DNA of 64,000 bases from Dyella_D sp052115385 (GCF_052115385.1 NZ_JBFRGP010000013.1:67844-131843), one strand, 5' to 3'; positions 26,146 to 35,835 are shown, numbered from the stretch's first letter. Notes: a model not told the origin generated them from the letters alone. Numbers and translations are program-made.

Positions 26146-27254
26146 GCGTCCCGTTCTTCGACCTGCAAGCCGTCAATGCGCGTTATGCCGAGGCGCTGAA
26201 AGCCGCGGCGGCGCGCGTGATCGATTCGGGCTGGTACATCCTCGGCGCCGAGCTGGAAGCGTTCGAGCGCGAGTTCGCCGACTACTGCGGCGTGCGCCAT
26301 GCACTGGGCGTGGGCAACGGGCTGGATGCGCTGAGCTTGATCCTGCGTGCCTACGGCGGCCTGGGCACGCTGCGCGAGGGCGACGAAGTGATCGTGCCCG
26401 CCAACACCTTTATCGCCACCTTCCTGGCGGTGAGCCAGAGCGGGCTGGTGCCGGTGCCGGTGGAACCGGACCCGGTCACTTTCAATCTCGATCCGGCGCG
26501 GGTGGAGCAGGCGATCGGGCCGCGCACGCGGGCGATCGTCGCGGTGCATCTGTACGGCCAACTGGCCGACATGCCGACGTTGGCGGCATTGGCGCGCCGG
26601 CGCGGGCTGCTGCTGATCGAGGACGCGGCGCAGGCGCATGGCGCCACGCTCGACGGCTGCAAAGCCGGCGCGTTCGGCGACGCCGCGGCCTTCAGTTTTT
26701 TTCCGACCAAGAACCTGGGCGCGCTGGGCGACGGCGGCGCAGTGACCACCAGCGACGATGCGCTGGCCAGGCGTGTCGCGGCCTTGCGCAACTACGGTTC
26801 GGAAACCAAGTACCACCATCTGTACCAGGGCGTGAATTCGCGCCTGGACGAAATGCAGGCCGCCTTGCTGCGAGTGAAGCTGGCGCATCTGGACGAGGAG
26901 ATCCTGCTCCGCCGCCGCATCGCGCGGCGCTACCGCGAGGGCATCGAGCACCCGGCCATCGCACTGCCGCGGGTGGCGCGCGAGGAAGGCCACGTGTGGC
27001 ACCTGTTCGTGCTGCGCTGCCGGCGGCGCGATGCCTTGCAACGGCATCTGCTGGCCCACGGCATCCATACCCAGGTGCATTACCCGGTGCCGCCGCATCG
27101 CCAGCCCGCCTATGCACCGCTGCATCGCTGCCAGTTGCCGGTGACGGAACGGCTGCATGAGGAAGTGCTGAGCCTGCCGCTGAACCCGGTCTTGGACGAA
27201 GCGATGGTGGAGCGCGTCATCGCCGCCTGCCGTGCCTTCAAGGGTGGCGCATGA
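26142..27254 (+). CDS. fdtB: DegT/DnrJ/EryC1-family sugar aminotransferase (FdtB-type)
   Basis: A 370-residue PLP enzyme. The start at 26142 (ATGA overlap) gives 'MSVPFFDLQAVNARYAEALK', the normal family N-terminus. The PLP Lys is in 'AAAFSFFPTKNLGALGDGG' (about residue 190), and 'LIEDAAQAHGA' carries the conserved Asp. Other marks are 'GVGNGLDALSLILRAYG' and 'VNSRLDEMQAALLRVKL'. With the FdtA-type ketoisomerase upstream it most likely aminates C3 of dTDP-3-oxo-6-deoxyhexose to give Fuc3N or Qui3N. Confidence 0.92.
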   Translation: MSVPFFDLQAVNARYAEALKAAAARVIDSGWYILGAELEAFEREFADYCGVRHALGVGNGLDALSLILRAYGGLGTLREGDEVIVPANTFIATFLAVSQSGLVPVPVEPDPVTFNLDPARVEQAIGPRTRAIVAVHLYGQLADMPTLAALARRRGLLLIEDAAQAHGATLDGCKAGAFGDAAAFSFFPTKNLGALGDGGAVTTSDDALARRVAALRNYGSETKYHHLYQGVNSRLDEMQAALLRVKLAHLDEEILLRRRIARRYREGIEHPAIALPRVAREEGHVWHLFVLRCRRRDALQRHLLAHGIHTQVHYPVPPHRQPAYAPLHRCQLPVTERLHEEVLSLPLNPVLDEAMVERVIAACRAFKGGA

Positions 27255-28501
27255 GCATCGCCCGCGCCGGCCTGTACAGCGCCATCGGCACCGCCGCACG
27301 CCTGCTCGCGGGCCTGGTGGTGGTGAAGCTGGTGGCGTGGGCGGCCGGGCCGGACGGGGTCGGCAAGCTGGGCCAGTTCATGAGCCTGATGTCGCTGCTG
27401 GCGGTGCTGGCCGGCGGCGGGATCAGCGCGGCCATCGTCAAATACGTGGCCGAATACCGCGACGATCCGGAGCGCCTCGCACGCCTGCTGCGCGCCGCGC
27501 TGGGCTATGCGCTGTGCGCGGCGATCCTGATGGGCCTGGCCGCATTGCTGTTCAGCCGGCAGCTTGCGCTGTGGCTGCTGGACGACGTGCGTTACGAGGG
27601 CTTGCTGCGCGTGCTGGCGTTCGCCCAGGTCGGCATTGCGGTCAGCAATTATCTGCTGGCGGTGATCAACGGTTTCATGGACGTGCGCCGGCTGGTGTTT
27701 ATCCAGGTGGTGGGTTCGGGCTTGAGCATCCTGCTGGCCGCGTGGCTTTCCTGGCAGCAGGGCTTGTATGGCGCGCTGCTGGCGCTGGTGCTGGGCCAGC
27801 TGCTGTGGCTGGCGATCGGCTTGCCGGCGTGGTGGCGCAGTCCGGATTTCCGCCCCGGCATGCTGCGCGCCGGCTATGACCGCGACATGATCGTGCGGCT
27901 GGCGACGTTCTCATTGATGACGCTGAGCTCGGCGTTGTGCGCGCCGCTGGTCAATATCGCCGTGCGCGACCATCTCGCCGCGCAGTTCGGCTGGGAGCAG
28001 GTCGGCTACTGGCAGGCGGTGACGCGGGTGTCGGATGCCTACCTGCTGTTCCTCACCACCGCGATCAACGTCTATTACCTGCCCAGGCTCGCCGCGGTAC
28101 GCGAGCGCGAGGAACTGAAGCGCGAGCTGGGCCAGGCCTGGCGCCAGCTGTTGCCGGCCGCCGCGACGCTGGCCCTGCTGGTGTACGTGGCGCGCGAATG
28201 GGTGACGCGGGCGCTGTTCACCGCCGACTTCGCCGCCGCCAATGCGCTGTACGGGCCGCAGCTGATCGGCGACGTGATCAAGATCGCCTCGTTCGTGCTG
28301 TCGTACCTGATGCTGGCCAAGGCCATGACCGGCCTGTTCGTGCTGTCGGAGTTCGTCTTCGCCGCCGGCTACCTGGGCCTGGTCTTCGTATTTACCCGCT
28401 GGTACGGGCTGCCCGGCGCGGTCTACGCCTTCGCAGTGAATTACCTGTTCTATCTCGTCTTCAACATGCTGGTGGCCCGCCGCTACCTCAGGAGGCTGTA
28501 G
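27251..28501 (+). CDS. wzx: Wzx-type oligosaccharide flippase
   Basis: A 416-residue polytopic membrane protein of the polysaccharide-transporter (MATE/MOP) family, with about 12 hydrophobic segments. It opens 'MSIARAGLYSAIGTAARLL' and contains 'GGGISAAIVKYVAEYRDDP' and 'ITLSS'-like turns. WzxE-type flippases move undecaprenyl-linked repeat units across the inner membrane. It overlaps the aminotransferase stop (ATGA) and is followed by glycosyltransferase and polymerase genes. Confidence 0.9.
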   Translation: MSIARAGLYSAIGTAARLLAGLVVVKLVAWAAGPDGVGKLGQFMSLMSLLAVLAGGGISAAIVKYVAEYRDDPERLARLLRAALGYALCAAILMGLAALLFSRQLALWLLDDVRYEGLLRVLAFAQVGIAVSNYLLAVINGFMDVRRLVFIQVVGSGLSILLAAWLSWQQGLYGALLALVLGQLLWLAIGLPAWWRSPDFRPGMLRAGYDRDMIVRLATFSLMTLSSALCAPLVNIAVRDHLAAQFGWEQVGYWQAVTRVSDAYLLFLTTAINVYYLPRLAAVREREELKRELGQAWRQLLPAAATLALLVYVAREWVTRALFTADFAAANALYGPQLIGDVIKIASFVLSYLMLAKAMTGLFVLSEFVFAAGYLGLVFVFTRWYGLPGAVYAFAVNYLFYLVFNMLVARRYLRRL

Positions 28502-28503
28502 CC

Positions 28504-29451
28504 ATGGGCAGCGAACGGACGGCGGGCGAGGGCGGCTGGCCGCTGGTGTCGATCCTGATTCCGGCGCACAACCACGAGCGCTTCGTGCTGCGCTGCCTGG
28601 ACAGCGTGCTGGAAGATCCGTATCCGGCCAAGGAGCTGGTGATCGTCGACGACGGTTCGGTCGACGGCACGCCGGGCAAGATCGCGCAGTGGATCGCGCG
28701 GCATGAAAACACCTTGCCGATCATCTACCGGCGCCGCGAGAACCGCGGCGTGGCCGCCACTCTCAATGAGCTGGCATCGCTGGCGCGCGGCGATTTCCTC
28801 AAGCTCGGCGCCAGCGACGATTACCTGCTGCCCGGCGGCCTGGAGGCGCAGGTGCGCTATCTGCAGGCGCAGCCGCGCAAGTGGGCGGTGGTGGGCGATT
28901 CGGTGGTGGTCGATTGCTATGGCAACCGCGTGCACGACAGCGGCATGCATGGCTTGCATCGCGCGGACAAGCGCCAGTACGCCAGCGACGACGGCATTCG
29001 CCGTGCGGTGATCCGCCACTGGGCGATCGGCGGTCCGGTGGCGCTGCTGCGCCGTAGCGTGCCGGGCGCGATCGCCGGCTGGACCGAAGAATTGCGCATC
29101 GACGACTGGGATTTCTTCCTGCGCCTGGTGGCGCGCGATGCGCTGGGTTTCATCGACATGCCGGTCTGCGCCTATCGCCTGCACGATGCCAACCTGAGCA
29201 AGACGCGCCATGTCGCCACGCGCGTGGCCAATCTCGCCGAGTCGCGGCGGGTGGCGCTGCGCCGGGTCGAATTGTTCGACGGGCCGGACTGCCAGCTGCT
29301 GAAGGCGCAGGCGCATTACATCGGCGCGAAGATCGCCTTCCTGCAGCGGCGGCCGCTGCGGCTGCTGTGGCGCATGGCGGCCTGCCTGGCGCTGCGTGGC
29401 CTGTCGAAGGTCCGGCTGCCGTCCGCCCACCCGCAGGCGGAGCGCGCATGA
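28504..29451 (+). CDS. family 2 glycosyltransferase
   Basis: A 315-residue GT-A enzyme. Motifs: 'VSILIPAHNHERFVLRCLDS', 'ELVIVDDGSVDGT' (nucleotide-binding Asp pair), 'FLKLGASDDYLLPG' (DxD-like) and 'DDWDFFLRLVARD' (catalytic region). A cytoplasmic enzyme that adds one sugar to the lipid-linked repeat unit; donor not predictable. It starts 2 bp after Wzx and overlaps Wzy. Confidence 0.92.
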   Translation: MGSERTAGEGGWPLVSILIPAHNHERFVLRCLDSVLEDPYPAKELVIVDDGSVDGTPGKIAQWIARHENTLPIIYRRRENRGVAATLNELASLARGDFLKLGASDDYLLPGGLEAQVRYLQAQPRKWAVVGDSVVVDCYGNRVHDSGMHGLHRADKRQYASDDGIRRAVIRHWAIGGPVALLRRSVPGAIAGWTEELRIDDWDFFLRLVARDALGFIDMPVCAYRLHDANLSKTRHVATRVANLAESRRVALRRVELFDGPDCQLLKAQAHYIGAKIAFLQRRPLRLLWRMAACLALRGLSKVRLPSAHPQAERA

Positions 29452-30602
29452 AAGCCTTGCTGCGCCGCCCGTCGACCTATCTGGCCCTGCCGATGCTGCT
29501 GGCCTGCGCGGCGACGCTGCTGACCTACGATCTGCCGGAAGGCTATCTGGATGGCGTGCTGCTGCTGATCGCCGGCGCGGTGGCGATGCTGGCGCTGGAT
29601 GCGCTGGGCGGCGTGCGCCTGCCGCCGTTCGAGCGCTTCGCGCTGCGCGAGTATGCGGGCACGCGCGAGGCGCTGGTCGCGTTCGCGTTCTGCGCCCTGG
29701 TCGCCGTGTTCTGCGTGCTGGACCTGGCGTTGTTCCCGATCCCGCTGCTGGACCAGCCCTCGGCTTATGCGCAGATGGAAGGCGGGCGCGAACATATCCG
29801 GCATCTGTCGGCCTGGTGCTGGGTGCTGCCGCCGGTGGGGCTGCTATGCGTGCGCAACCGCGGGTTGCGCTACGGCATGGTGCTGATCGGCATCGTGTTT
29901 CCGATCCTGGTGATCGACCGCAACCGCATCTTTGCCAGCCTGTTCTCGGTGGCGCTGGTGCTGGTGCTGCGGCGCAAGGGCGGCTTGCGCCTGCCGTGGC
30001 CGACCGTTTTGCTGCTGGGGTTGGTGGGCGCGGTGCTGTTCGCGGCGCTGGGCATCCTGCGTTCCGGGCCGCTGGAAGGGGTGACGCTGCCGTTCGGCGC
30101 GCTGTATCGCGAGTCGCCGCCTGGTGTGAAGTGGCTGCTGCTGTATCTCACCGCGGGGCCGTACAACTTCGCCTCGATGCTGGCCAAGCAGTATCACAAC
30201 GTGGATTTCCTGCTGAACCAGGTGGTGCCGCTGCGCGGCTCCATCGTCACCGCCGGCACCGGCATTCCGCTGGATTCGCCGACCATCAATGTCGGCACCG
30301 AGTACTTCCCCTTCCTGCTTGCGCTGGGCCCGGCGGGCGCGCTGGCGGCGATGCTGGGGCTGTACGCGATGCTGGTGTGGAGCGCGCGGCGGTTGCGTGC
30401 CTCCACCTCGCTGTTCTCGCTGCTGATCTTCCTGCGCATGGCCTATGTCGCCGCGATGGCGCCGTTCGCGCCGCAGGCCTACACCTTCATGAGCGCGGGT
30501 TTCATCGCGCTTTGTCTGCTGATGCAGCTGTTCGCCGCCTGGCTGCCGGCCCGGCGACCGAATCCCTTCCCGATGCCTCGAGTCGACCACCATGCACCCT
30601 GA
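29448..30602 (+). CDS. wzy: Wzy-like O-antigen/oligosaccharide repeat polymerase
   Basis: A 384-residue membrane protein with about 10-12 hydrophobic helices and a large periplasmic loop containing 'LDQPSAYAQMEGGREHIRHL' and later 'STINVGTEYF'-type residues. The start at 29448 overlaps the GT2 stop (ATGA). This is the profile of oligosaccharide repeat-unit polymerases, which join flipped repeat units on the outer face. Sequence conservation in this family is low, so the call rests on topology and on position between Wzx/GT2 and Wzz. Confidence 0.8.
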   Translation: MKALLRRPSTYLALPMLLACAATLLTYDLPEGYLDGVLLLIAGAVAMLALDALGGVRLPPFERFALREYAGTREALVAFAFCALVAVFCVLDLALFPIPLLDQPSAYAQMEGGREHIRHLSAWCWVLPPVGLLCVRNRGLRYGMVLIGIVFPILVIDRNRIFASLFSVALVLVLRRKGGLRLPWPTVLLLGLVGAVLFAALGILRSGPLEGVTLPFGALYRESPPGVKWLLLYLTAGPYNFASMLAKQYHNVDFLLNQVVPLRGSIVTAGTGIPLDSPTINVGTEYFPFLLALGPAGALAAMLGLYAMLVWSARRLRASTSLFSLLIFLRMAYVAAMAPFAPQAYTFMSAGFIALCLLMQLFAAWLPARRPNPFPMPRVDHHAP

Positions 30603-31413
30603 CGAAATCTATCTGATCGATCTGTGGCGGCTGCTCGCCCGCCAGTGGCGCGGCTTCGCCATCGCGCTGCTGGCGGTGCTGGCGCTGGCCGTCGCCTACG
30701 CCTTCCTGGCCAAGCCGCGCTACGAAGCCACCGCCTGGGTGCAGGTCGGCCAGGTCGGCACCGCGCCGGCCGGACAGGACCCGCGGCCGGAACCGTTCCA
30801 GCGCGTGCTGGATCGGCTGCAGACCCGCTCGTTCCAGGACGAGGTGACGCAGAGCGCGGGACTGGCACCGAGCTCGCCCGAGGCGTCGGCATATCGCGGC
30901 AGCCTCAAGGCCGAGCCTTCGTTCTACGCCGGGCTGATCAAGCTGAGCGCGCGCGCCGCCTCGCCCGAGCAGGCGAAGCGGCTGGCGCTGGCGACGGTCG
31001 AGCGGCTGCAGGCGATCCACGGCCAGCTGCAGGCGGAGCCGCTGGCGCAGGCGCAGGCGCGGCTGGATGAAGTGCAGGCCGATCTGCGTACGGCGACCAC
31101 CGAGCGCGATGGCTTGCAGCAGGTGGCAGGTACTGGCCAGGGCAACGCCGTGGCTGCGGGCTTGTTGCTGGCCAGCAAGGACACCGAGGTGCGCGAGTTG
31201 CGCAACAGCCGCAGCGATCTGGCCGCGCGCATGGGAGCGAACTACACCTTCGGTACGTCGATGCCCTGGCCGATCTACCAGCCGGACCATCCGGTGGCGC
31301 CCAATCGCGTGCTGATCCTGGGCCTGGGTGTGCTGGGTGGCTTGGGACTGGGCCTGTTCGTGGCAGTGGCGCTGGATGCGCGCCGGCGCGTGGCGCAACC
31401 GATGCGTGGCTGA
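30592..31413 (+). CDS. wzz: Wzz-type chain-length determinant
   Basis: A 273-residue inner-membrane protein. An N-terminal helix ('RGFAIALLAVLALAVAYAFL') is followed by a periplasmic region rich in Gln/Glu/Arg that is predicted to coil ('QAQARLDEVQADLRTATTER'). A C-terminal helix is around 'VLILGLGVLGGLGLGLFVAV', preceded by a Pro-rich entry 'MPWPIYQPDHPVAP'. This is the Wzz/Chain-length-determinant topology. It overlaps Wzy by 11 bp and is the last gene before a REP-like element. Confidence 0.9.
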   Translation: MHPDEIYLIDLWRLLARQWRGFAIALLAVLALAVAYAFLAKPRYEATAWVQVGQVGTAPAGQDPRPEPFQRVLDRLQTRSFQDEVTQSAGLAPSSPEASAYRGSLKAEPSFYAGLIKLSARAASPEQAKRLALATVERLQAIHGQLQAEPLAQAQARLDEVQADLRTATTERDGLQQVAGTGQGNAVAAGLLLASKDTEVRELRNSRSDLAARMGANYTFGTSMPWPIYQPDHPVAPNRVLILGLGVLGGLGLGLFVAVALDARRRVAQPMRG

Positions 31414-31433
31414 AGAGCACTTACGAAGAAGAC

Positions 31434-31521
31434 GTAGGTTGGGGTGAGCCAAAGGCGAACCCCAACGCCGCGACCGCATGCAAGACCTGTTGGGGTTCGC
31501 GTTCGGCTCACCCCAACCTAC
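31434..31521. repeat. 88-bp REP-like palindrome, copy 1
   Basis: The outer arms are a perfect 17-bp inverted repeat, gtaggttggggtgagcc (31434) against ggctcaccccaacctac (31505). The inner arms, gcgaaccccaac (31455) and gttggggttcgc (31489), are also inverted. It lies between wzz and a methyltransferase. Copy 2 is at 38071-38156 with the same arms and a different centre. Confidence 0.9.
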
Positions 31522-31558
31522 GCCGGACTCTGGCCAGGATCGAAGTGGAGAACCAACG

Positions 31559-32425
31559 TTGGAAATAAGCAGTCAGCCCGAGCTGGAACCCGCCGCCCTC
31601 GACGAGGCGCGCCTGCTCGACACCCAGCGCGCATTCGACAGCGTGGCCGCCGACTATGACGGCCCGCGCGGCAACAACGAGCTGATCCAGCGCATGCGGC
31701 TGACCTTGTGGGACACCGTGCAGCGCCTGTTCGCACCGGGCTCGCGGCTGGTGGACCTGGGCTGCGGCACCGGCATCGACGCGGTGGAATTCGGCCAGCG
31801 CGGTTTCCGCGTGCTGGCCACCGACTGGTCGCCGCGCATGGTCGAGCGCACCCGCGATCGCGCCGCCGCCGCGGGATTGGAAGGCGACGTGCGCGCCGCG
31901 CATGTCGGCGTGCAGGAACTGGGGCGGATCGGCAGCGAGTCCGGCGATCTGTTCGACGGTCCGTTCGACGGGATGTATTCCAACTTCGGCCCGCTCAACT
32001 GCGCGCTGGACCTGCCCGCGGTCGCCGCCGAATGCGCGCGCCTGGTGCGGCCGGGCGGCTTGCTGGTGTTCTCGGTGATCGGGCGGATCTGTCCGTGGGA
32101 GGTCGCCCACTACCTGCGGCGCGGACGCTTCCGCCGTGCCGCCGTGCGCGCCGCGCGCGGCGCCACCGCGGTGGGCATGAATCAGCACACCATCTGGACC
32201 CGCTATTACCTGCCGCGCGAGTTCTACCGCGCGTTCGCCGACGGCTTCACGCTGGACGGCTATCGCGCGCTGAGCCTGTTCATGCCGCCGCCGTACCTGA
32301 TCGATCGCTATCGCAGGCACCCGGCGCGCTATGAGCGCCTGGGCCTGCTGGACGATCGCTGGGGTGCGCTGCCGCTGCTGCGCGACATGGGCGACCACTT
32401 CCTGATCGTGATGCGCCGGCGCTGA
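31559..32425 (+). CDS. class I SAM-dependent methyltransferase
   Basis: A 288-residue methyltransferase. Translation most likely starts at a TTG (31559) that follows a GGAG at suitable spacing; the longer frame to 31478 runs through the REP-like palindrome and is rejected. Motif I is 'LVDLGCGTGIDAVEFG', with motif post-I 'VLATDWSPRMVERT' and 'GGLLVFSVIGR'. The family transfers a methyl group to small molecules or sugars; here a sugar or its aglycone is plausible. It is the first of four genes that look like tailoring enzymes (methyl, amidohydrolase, methyl, radical SAM). Confidence 0.88.
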   Translation: MEISSQPELEPAALDEARLLDTQRAFDSVAADYDGPRGNNELIQRMRLTLWDTVQRLFAPGSRLVDLGCGTGIDAVEFGQRGFRVLATDWSPRMVERTRDRAAAAGLEGDVRAAHVGVQELGRIGSESGDLFDGPFDGMYSNFGPLNCALDLPAVAAECARLVRPGGLLVFSVIGRICPWEVAHYLRRGRFRRAAVRAARGATAVGMNQHTIWTRYYLPREFYRAFADGFTLDGYRALSLFMPPPYLIDRYRRHPARYERLGLLDDRWGALPLLRDMGDHFLIVMRRR

Positions 32426-32427
32426 CC

Positions 32428-33630
32428 GTGGACGCGATCCTGCACGGCGGCACCGTGGTGAGCGAGGGCCAGGCCTCGCGCCTGCCGCTGGCGATCCGTG
32501 GCGGGCGGGTTGCCGAAGCGGCGCCGGTGCGCGGGTTCTCGCTGGACCTGCGTGGGCATCTGGTGTTTCCGGGCCTGGTCAATGCGCACGAGCATCTGCA
32601 AGTCAATGCGGTGCCGCCCTTGCCGCGGCAGCAGCCGTTTGCCAACAGCTATGCCTGGATCGAAGCGTTCCAGGCGCACTTCCGCGCACCGGAAGTGGCC
32701 GCGGCGCTGCAACTGCCCAAGGCCTTGCGGCTGCGCCATGGCGCGCTGAAGAACCTGCTGGCCGGGGTCACCTGCGTGGTGCATCACGATCCGTGGCATG
32801 CGCAGCTCGATGCCGCGGATTTTCCGGTGGCGCTGCTGCGCGGCCATGGCTGGGCTTATGCGCTGGGCTGGGACTACGGCCCGCCGGTGCGCGCCAGCTT
32901 CGACGCCACGCCGCCGGGTGCACCGTGGCTGATCCATCTGGCCGAAGGCACCGACGAAGTGGCGCGTGCCGAACTGGCGCAACTCGAACAACTCGGCTGC
33001 CTCGACGCACGCAGCGTGCTGGCGCACGGCGTCGGTCTGAGCGAGCAGGACACTGCCAAGGTGATCGCCAGCGGCGCCGCCGTGGTGTGGTGCCCGGCGA
33101 GCAACCTGACCTTGCTGGGGCGCACGCTCGATCCGCGCAAACTGCATGCGGCCGGCCGCCTGGCATTGGGCAGCGATTCGCGCCTGAGCGGTGCGCGCGA
33201 CCTGCTCGAAGAACTCTGCGTGGCCGCGGTGGTGGGCGGTCTGCGCAGCGCCGACCTGCTGGCGATGGCCACGCACCAGGGCGCCGATATCGTGCGGATG
33301 CCGACACGCGGCCGCCTCGTGCCGGGTGGCCCTGCTGACCTGGTGATCGTGGCCGATGCCGGCGGCGTGCCGGCCGACTGCCTGGTGGGCCTGAGCCGCG
33401 CCGATCTGCGCGCGGTGGCGCGTGATGGCGTGCCGTGCATCGCCGATCCGGATTTCGCCGACTGGTTCGATGCAGCCGGTGTGGAGGCGGTGCCGGTGAT
33501 GCTCGATGGACGGCCCAAATTGCTGGCGCAGCCACTGGCGGATGCCGCGCTGCTCGCGCTGGAGCCGGGTCTTGAGCTGGCGGGTGTCGGCGAGGCTTCG
33601 CCGCGTGCTCACGCCGGAGTGCACGCATGA
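32428..33630 (+). CDS. amidohydrolase-superfamily protein
   Basis: A 400-residue metal-dependent hydrolase of the chlorohydrolase/cytosine-deaminase kind, starting at GTG 32428. Metal ligands: 'LVNAHEHLQVN' (HxH), a mid-chain 'WLIHLAEGTD', 'LAHGVGLSEQD' and the Asp in 'LGSDSRLSGARD'. A beta-sandwich flanks the barrel ('AILHGGTVVSEGQ' at the N-terminus, 'PADLVIVADA' at the C-terminus). Deaminases of this group act on small heterocycles or on amide bonds. Such an enzyme is unusual in a polysaccharide locus and may alter a nitrogen-containing group. Overlaps the next gene by ATGA. Confidence 0.85.
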   Translation: MDAILHGGTVVSEGQASRLPLAIRGGRVAEAAPVRGFSLDLRGHLVFPGLVNAHEHLQVNAVPPLPRQQPFANSYAWIEAFQAHFRAPEVAAALQLPKALRLRHGALKNLLAGVTCVVHHDPWHAQLDAADFPVALLRGHGWAYALGWDYGPPVRASFDATPPGAPWLIHLAEGTDEVARAELAQLEQLGCLDARSVLAHGVGLSEQDTAKVIASGAAVVWCPASNLTLLGRTLDPRKLHAAGRLALGSDSRLSGARDLLEELCVAAVVGGLRSADLLAMATHQGADIVRMPTRGRLVPGGPADLVIVADAGGVPADCLVGLSRADLRAVARDGVPCIADPDFADWFDAAGVEAVPVMLDGRPKLLAQPLADAALLALEPGLELAGVGEASPRAHAGVHA

Positions 33631-34322
33631 CGCGCCCGGCCATGCTCGAACCCGAAGCAGCCTACGCGCTGTGGGCGGCCAGCTATCCGGCCTACGCGCA
33701 CAACCCGGTGATGCAGGCCGAGGAGCGCGCCATGCTGGCGCTGTTGCCGACCGACCTGCGCGAGCACGCGGTGCTCGATGCCGGCTGCGGCAGCGGCCGT
33801 TATCTGCGCCATGCGGCGCGCCGCGGCGCCACGCGCCTGACCGGCGTGGACATGTCGCTGCCGATGCTCGAACGCGCCGGCGACGAACTCGCCGAGCTGC
33901 GCCCTCAGGCCGAGTTGACTTTGCTGCGCGGCAGCGTGGTCGAACTGCCGGTGGAGGATGCCTGGGCCGACCTCACCCTCAGCGGCCTGGTGCTCGGCCA
34001 TCTCGACGATCTGCAGCGCGCGCTGGCCGAACTGCGCCGCGCGACCAGGCCGGGCGGCACGCTGCTGTGCAGCGATTTCCATCCCACCGGCCACGCGCTG
34101 GGCTGGCTGCGCGACTTCAAGGCCGGCGGCGAGCGCTACGCCGTGCGGCACACGCCGCATCTGTACAGCCACTGGCACCGCGCCTGCGCGGCGCTGGGGC
34201 TGGTGATCGAGGAGGTGCGCGAACCCATGCTCGATCCCGCCGATATTCCCGCCGGCGCGCGTTTCGATCCCATCGCCCTGGACGTGCCGGTGGCCCTGGT
34301 GATGCGCCTGCGCCGCTACTGA
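33627..34322 (+). CDS. class I SAM-dependent methyltransferase
   Basis: A 231-residue methyltransferase with motif I 'AVLDAGCGSGRYLRHAAR' and post-I 'RLTGVDMSLPMLERAGDE'. Motif II-like 'LSGLVLGHLDDLQRALAEL' and 'GGTLLCSDFHP' follow. It differs from the 31559-32425 enzyme in length and sequence, so it is not a recent duplicate. Its tight overlap with the amidohydrolase suggests consecutive steps on one substrate. Confidence 0.88.
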   Translation: MTRPAMLEPEAAYALWAASYPAYAHNPVMQAEERAMLALLPTDLREHAVLDAGCGSGRYLRHAARRGATRLTGVDMSLPMLERAGDELAELRPQAELTLLRGSVVELPVEDAWADLTLSGLVLGHLDDLQRALAELRRATRPGGTLLCSDFHPTGHALGWLRDFKAGGERYAVRHTPHLYSHWHRACAALGLVIEEVREPMLDPADIPAGARFDPIALDVPVALVMRLRRY

Positions 34323-34335
34323 CGACGCCACCGCC

Positions 34336-35835
34336 ATGCCCCATACCCTGCTGATCAATCCCACCATCACCGCACGCTCCAGCGCGCGCTTCCCGCTGGC
34401 GCTGCTGAACCTGGCGGCGGCGCTGGACCGGCGCGGCAGCAGCCGCATCGTGGACGGCAATGTCGATCGCGATTTCATCCGCAGCACCTTGCATGCACTG
34501 GACCAGGGCGGCGTCGATGCGGTGGGCCTGAGCGTGATGGGCGGGCCGCAGCTGGCGCCGTCGATCGAGTTGTCCAAGGCGATCCGCGAACGCCACCCGC
34601 AGGTGCCGATCGTATGGGGCGGCTATTTCCCCACGCTGTACACCGACACCGCGCTGGCCGCGCCGTACGTGGACTACGCGATCCGCGCGCAGGGCGAGCA
34701 CACCATGCTGGAGCTGGTCGGCGCGCTGAGCGGGCTGGGCGAGATCGCCAAGGTTGCCGGGCTGTCGTGGAAGCGCGGCGACGAGCACGTGCACAACCCC
34801 AGCCGCCATTTCGTGCCCGGCGATCCAGCCGTGCAACTGCCGTACGACAAGCTCGGCGATCCGCGCCAATACCTGGCCCGCACCTTCCTGGGCCGGCGCA
34901 CCGCCGGTCACCAGGCGGCGCTGGGCTGCCGTTTCCGCTGCACCTTCTGCGGCGTGAATGCGATGTTCGGCGGCGCCACGGCGCTGCCGGCGGTGCAGCG
35001 GCTGGAGCGCGAGCTGAAATACCTGAAGTACGAACTGGGCGCCGATTCGGTGCAGTTCTTCGACCACAACTTCTTCGACCGCGAAGTGGAGATGATCCCG
35101 CTGCTGGAAGTGATGGCGAAGCTGGAAATGCCGTGGTGGTGCTATGCGCGCGCCGATGCGCTGCTGAATCTGTCGGAGAGCACCTGGAAGCTGGTGCGCA
35201 AGAGCCGCCTGAAGATGGCCTACATCGGCGCCGAATCGCCCAGCGGCAAGATGCTCAAGGAGATCCGCAAGGGCACGCGGCCGGACCAGACGCTGGAAGT
35301 GGCCGAGCTGTGCCGGCGCAACGGGGTGATTCCGGAGCTGTCCTTCATGGTCGCGCCGCCGGTGGATACCGAAGAGGAAACCGAGCACACCTTCGAGTTC
35401 ATCCGCGAGCTGAAGCGGATCAATCCGGCTTCGGAAATCATCGTCTACGTGTATACGCCGCTGCCGGAAAGCGCCAAGCACGAGACCGACCGCGGCAAGC
35501 GCGCTTCCATGCCGCTGCTGGACCTCGACGGCGAGCCGGTGGTATTCCCCAGCACGCCGGAAGAGTGGGCGCAGCCGCAATGGGTGGACTACGCCTGCCA
35601 TGCCGATGCGCCGTGGCTGACCGACAAGATGCGCAAGCGCATCCACGATTTCGTCACCGTGCTGCGCTGCCGCTATCCCACCGTGCAGGACATGCGCACG
35701 CCGAGGTGGGCGAAGCATGGCCTGCGCACCATGGCCTCGTGGCGCTACCGCTACCGCCGCTACGACCAGCCGTGGGAGCTGAACCTGGCCAACCGGTGGG
35801 TGAAGCTGCGCCTGCCGCAGGTATCGAGCCTGTAG
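34336..35835 (+). CDS. cobalamin-binding-type radical SAM enzyme
   Basis: A 499-residue protein. The N-terminal Rossmann region (about 1-130) has 'LLINPTI', 'AVGLSVMGGPQLAPSIELS' and 'IVWGGYFPTL', as in B12-binding domains. The radical SAM barrel has the [4Fe-4S] motif 'GCRFRCTFC' (Cys198, Cys202, Cys205, spacing C-x3-C-x2-C). It continues with 'SVQFFDHNFFDREVEMI' and 'YIGAESPSGKMLKEIRKG'. Such enzymes methylate unreactive carbons or do other radical chemistry. It follows two ordinary methyltransferases and precedes two glycosyltransferases. Confidence 0.9.
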   Translation: MPHTLLINPTITARSSARFPLALLNLAAALDRRGSSRIVDGNVDRDFIRSTLHALDQGGVDAVGLSVMGGPQLAPSIELSKAIRERHPQVPIVWGGYFPTLYTDTALAAPYVDYAIRAQGEHTMLELVGALSGLGEIAKVAGLSWKRGDEHVHNPSRHFVPGDPAVQLPYDKLGDPRQYLARTFLGRRTAGHQAALGCRFRCTFCGVNAMFGGATALPAVQRLERELKYLKYELGADSVQFFDHNFFDREVEMIPLLEVMAKLEMPWWCYARADALLNLSESTWKLVRKSRLKMAYIGAESPSGKMLKEIRKGTRPDQTLEVAELCRRNGVIPELSFMVAPPVDTEEETEHTFEFIRELKRINPASEIIVYVYTPLPESAKHETDRGKRASMPLLDLDGEPVVFPSTPEEWAQPQWVDYACHADAPWLTDKMRKRIHDFVTVLRCRYPTVQDMRTPRWAKHGLRTMASWRYRYRRYDQPWELNLANRWVKLRLPQVSSL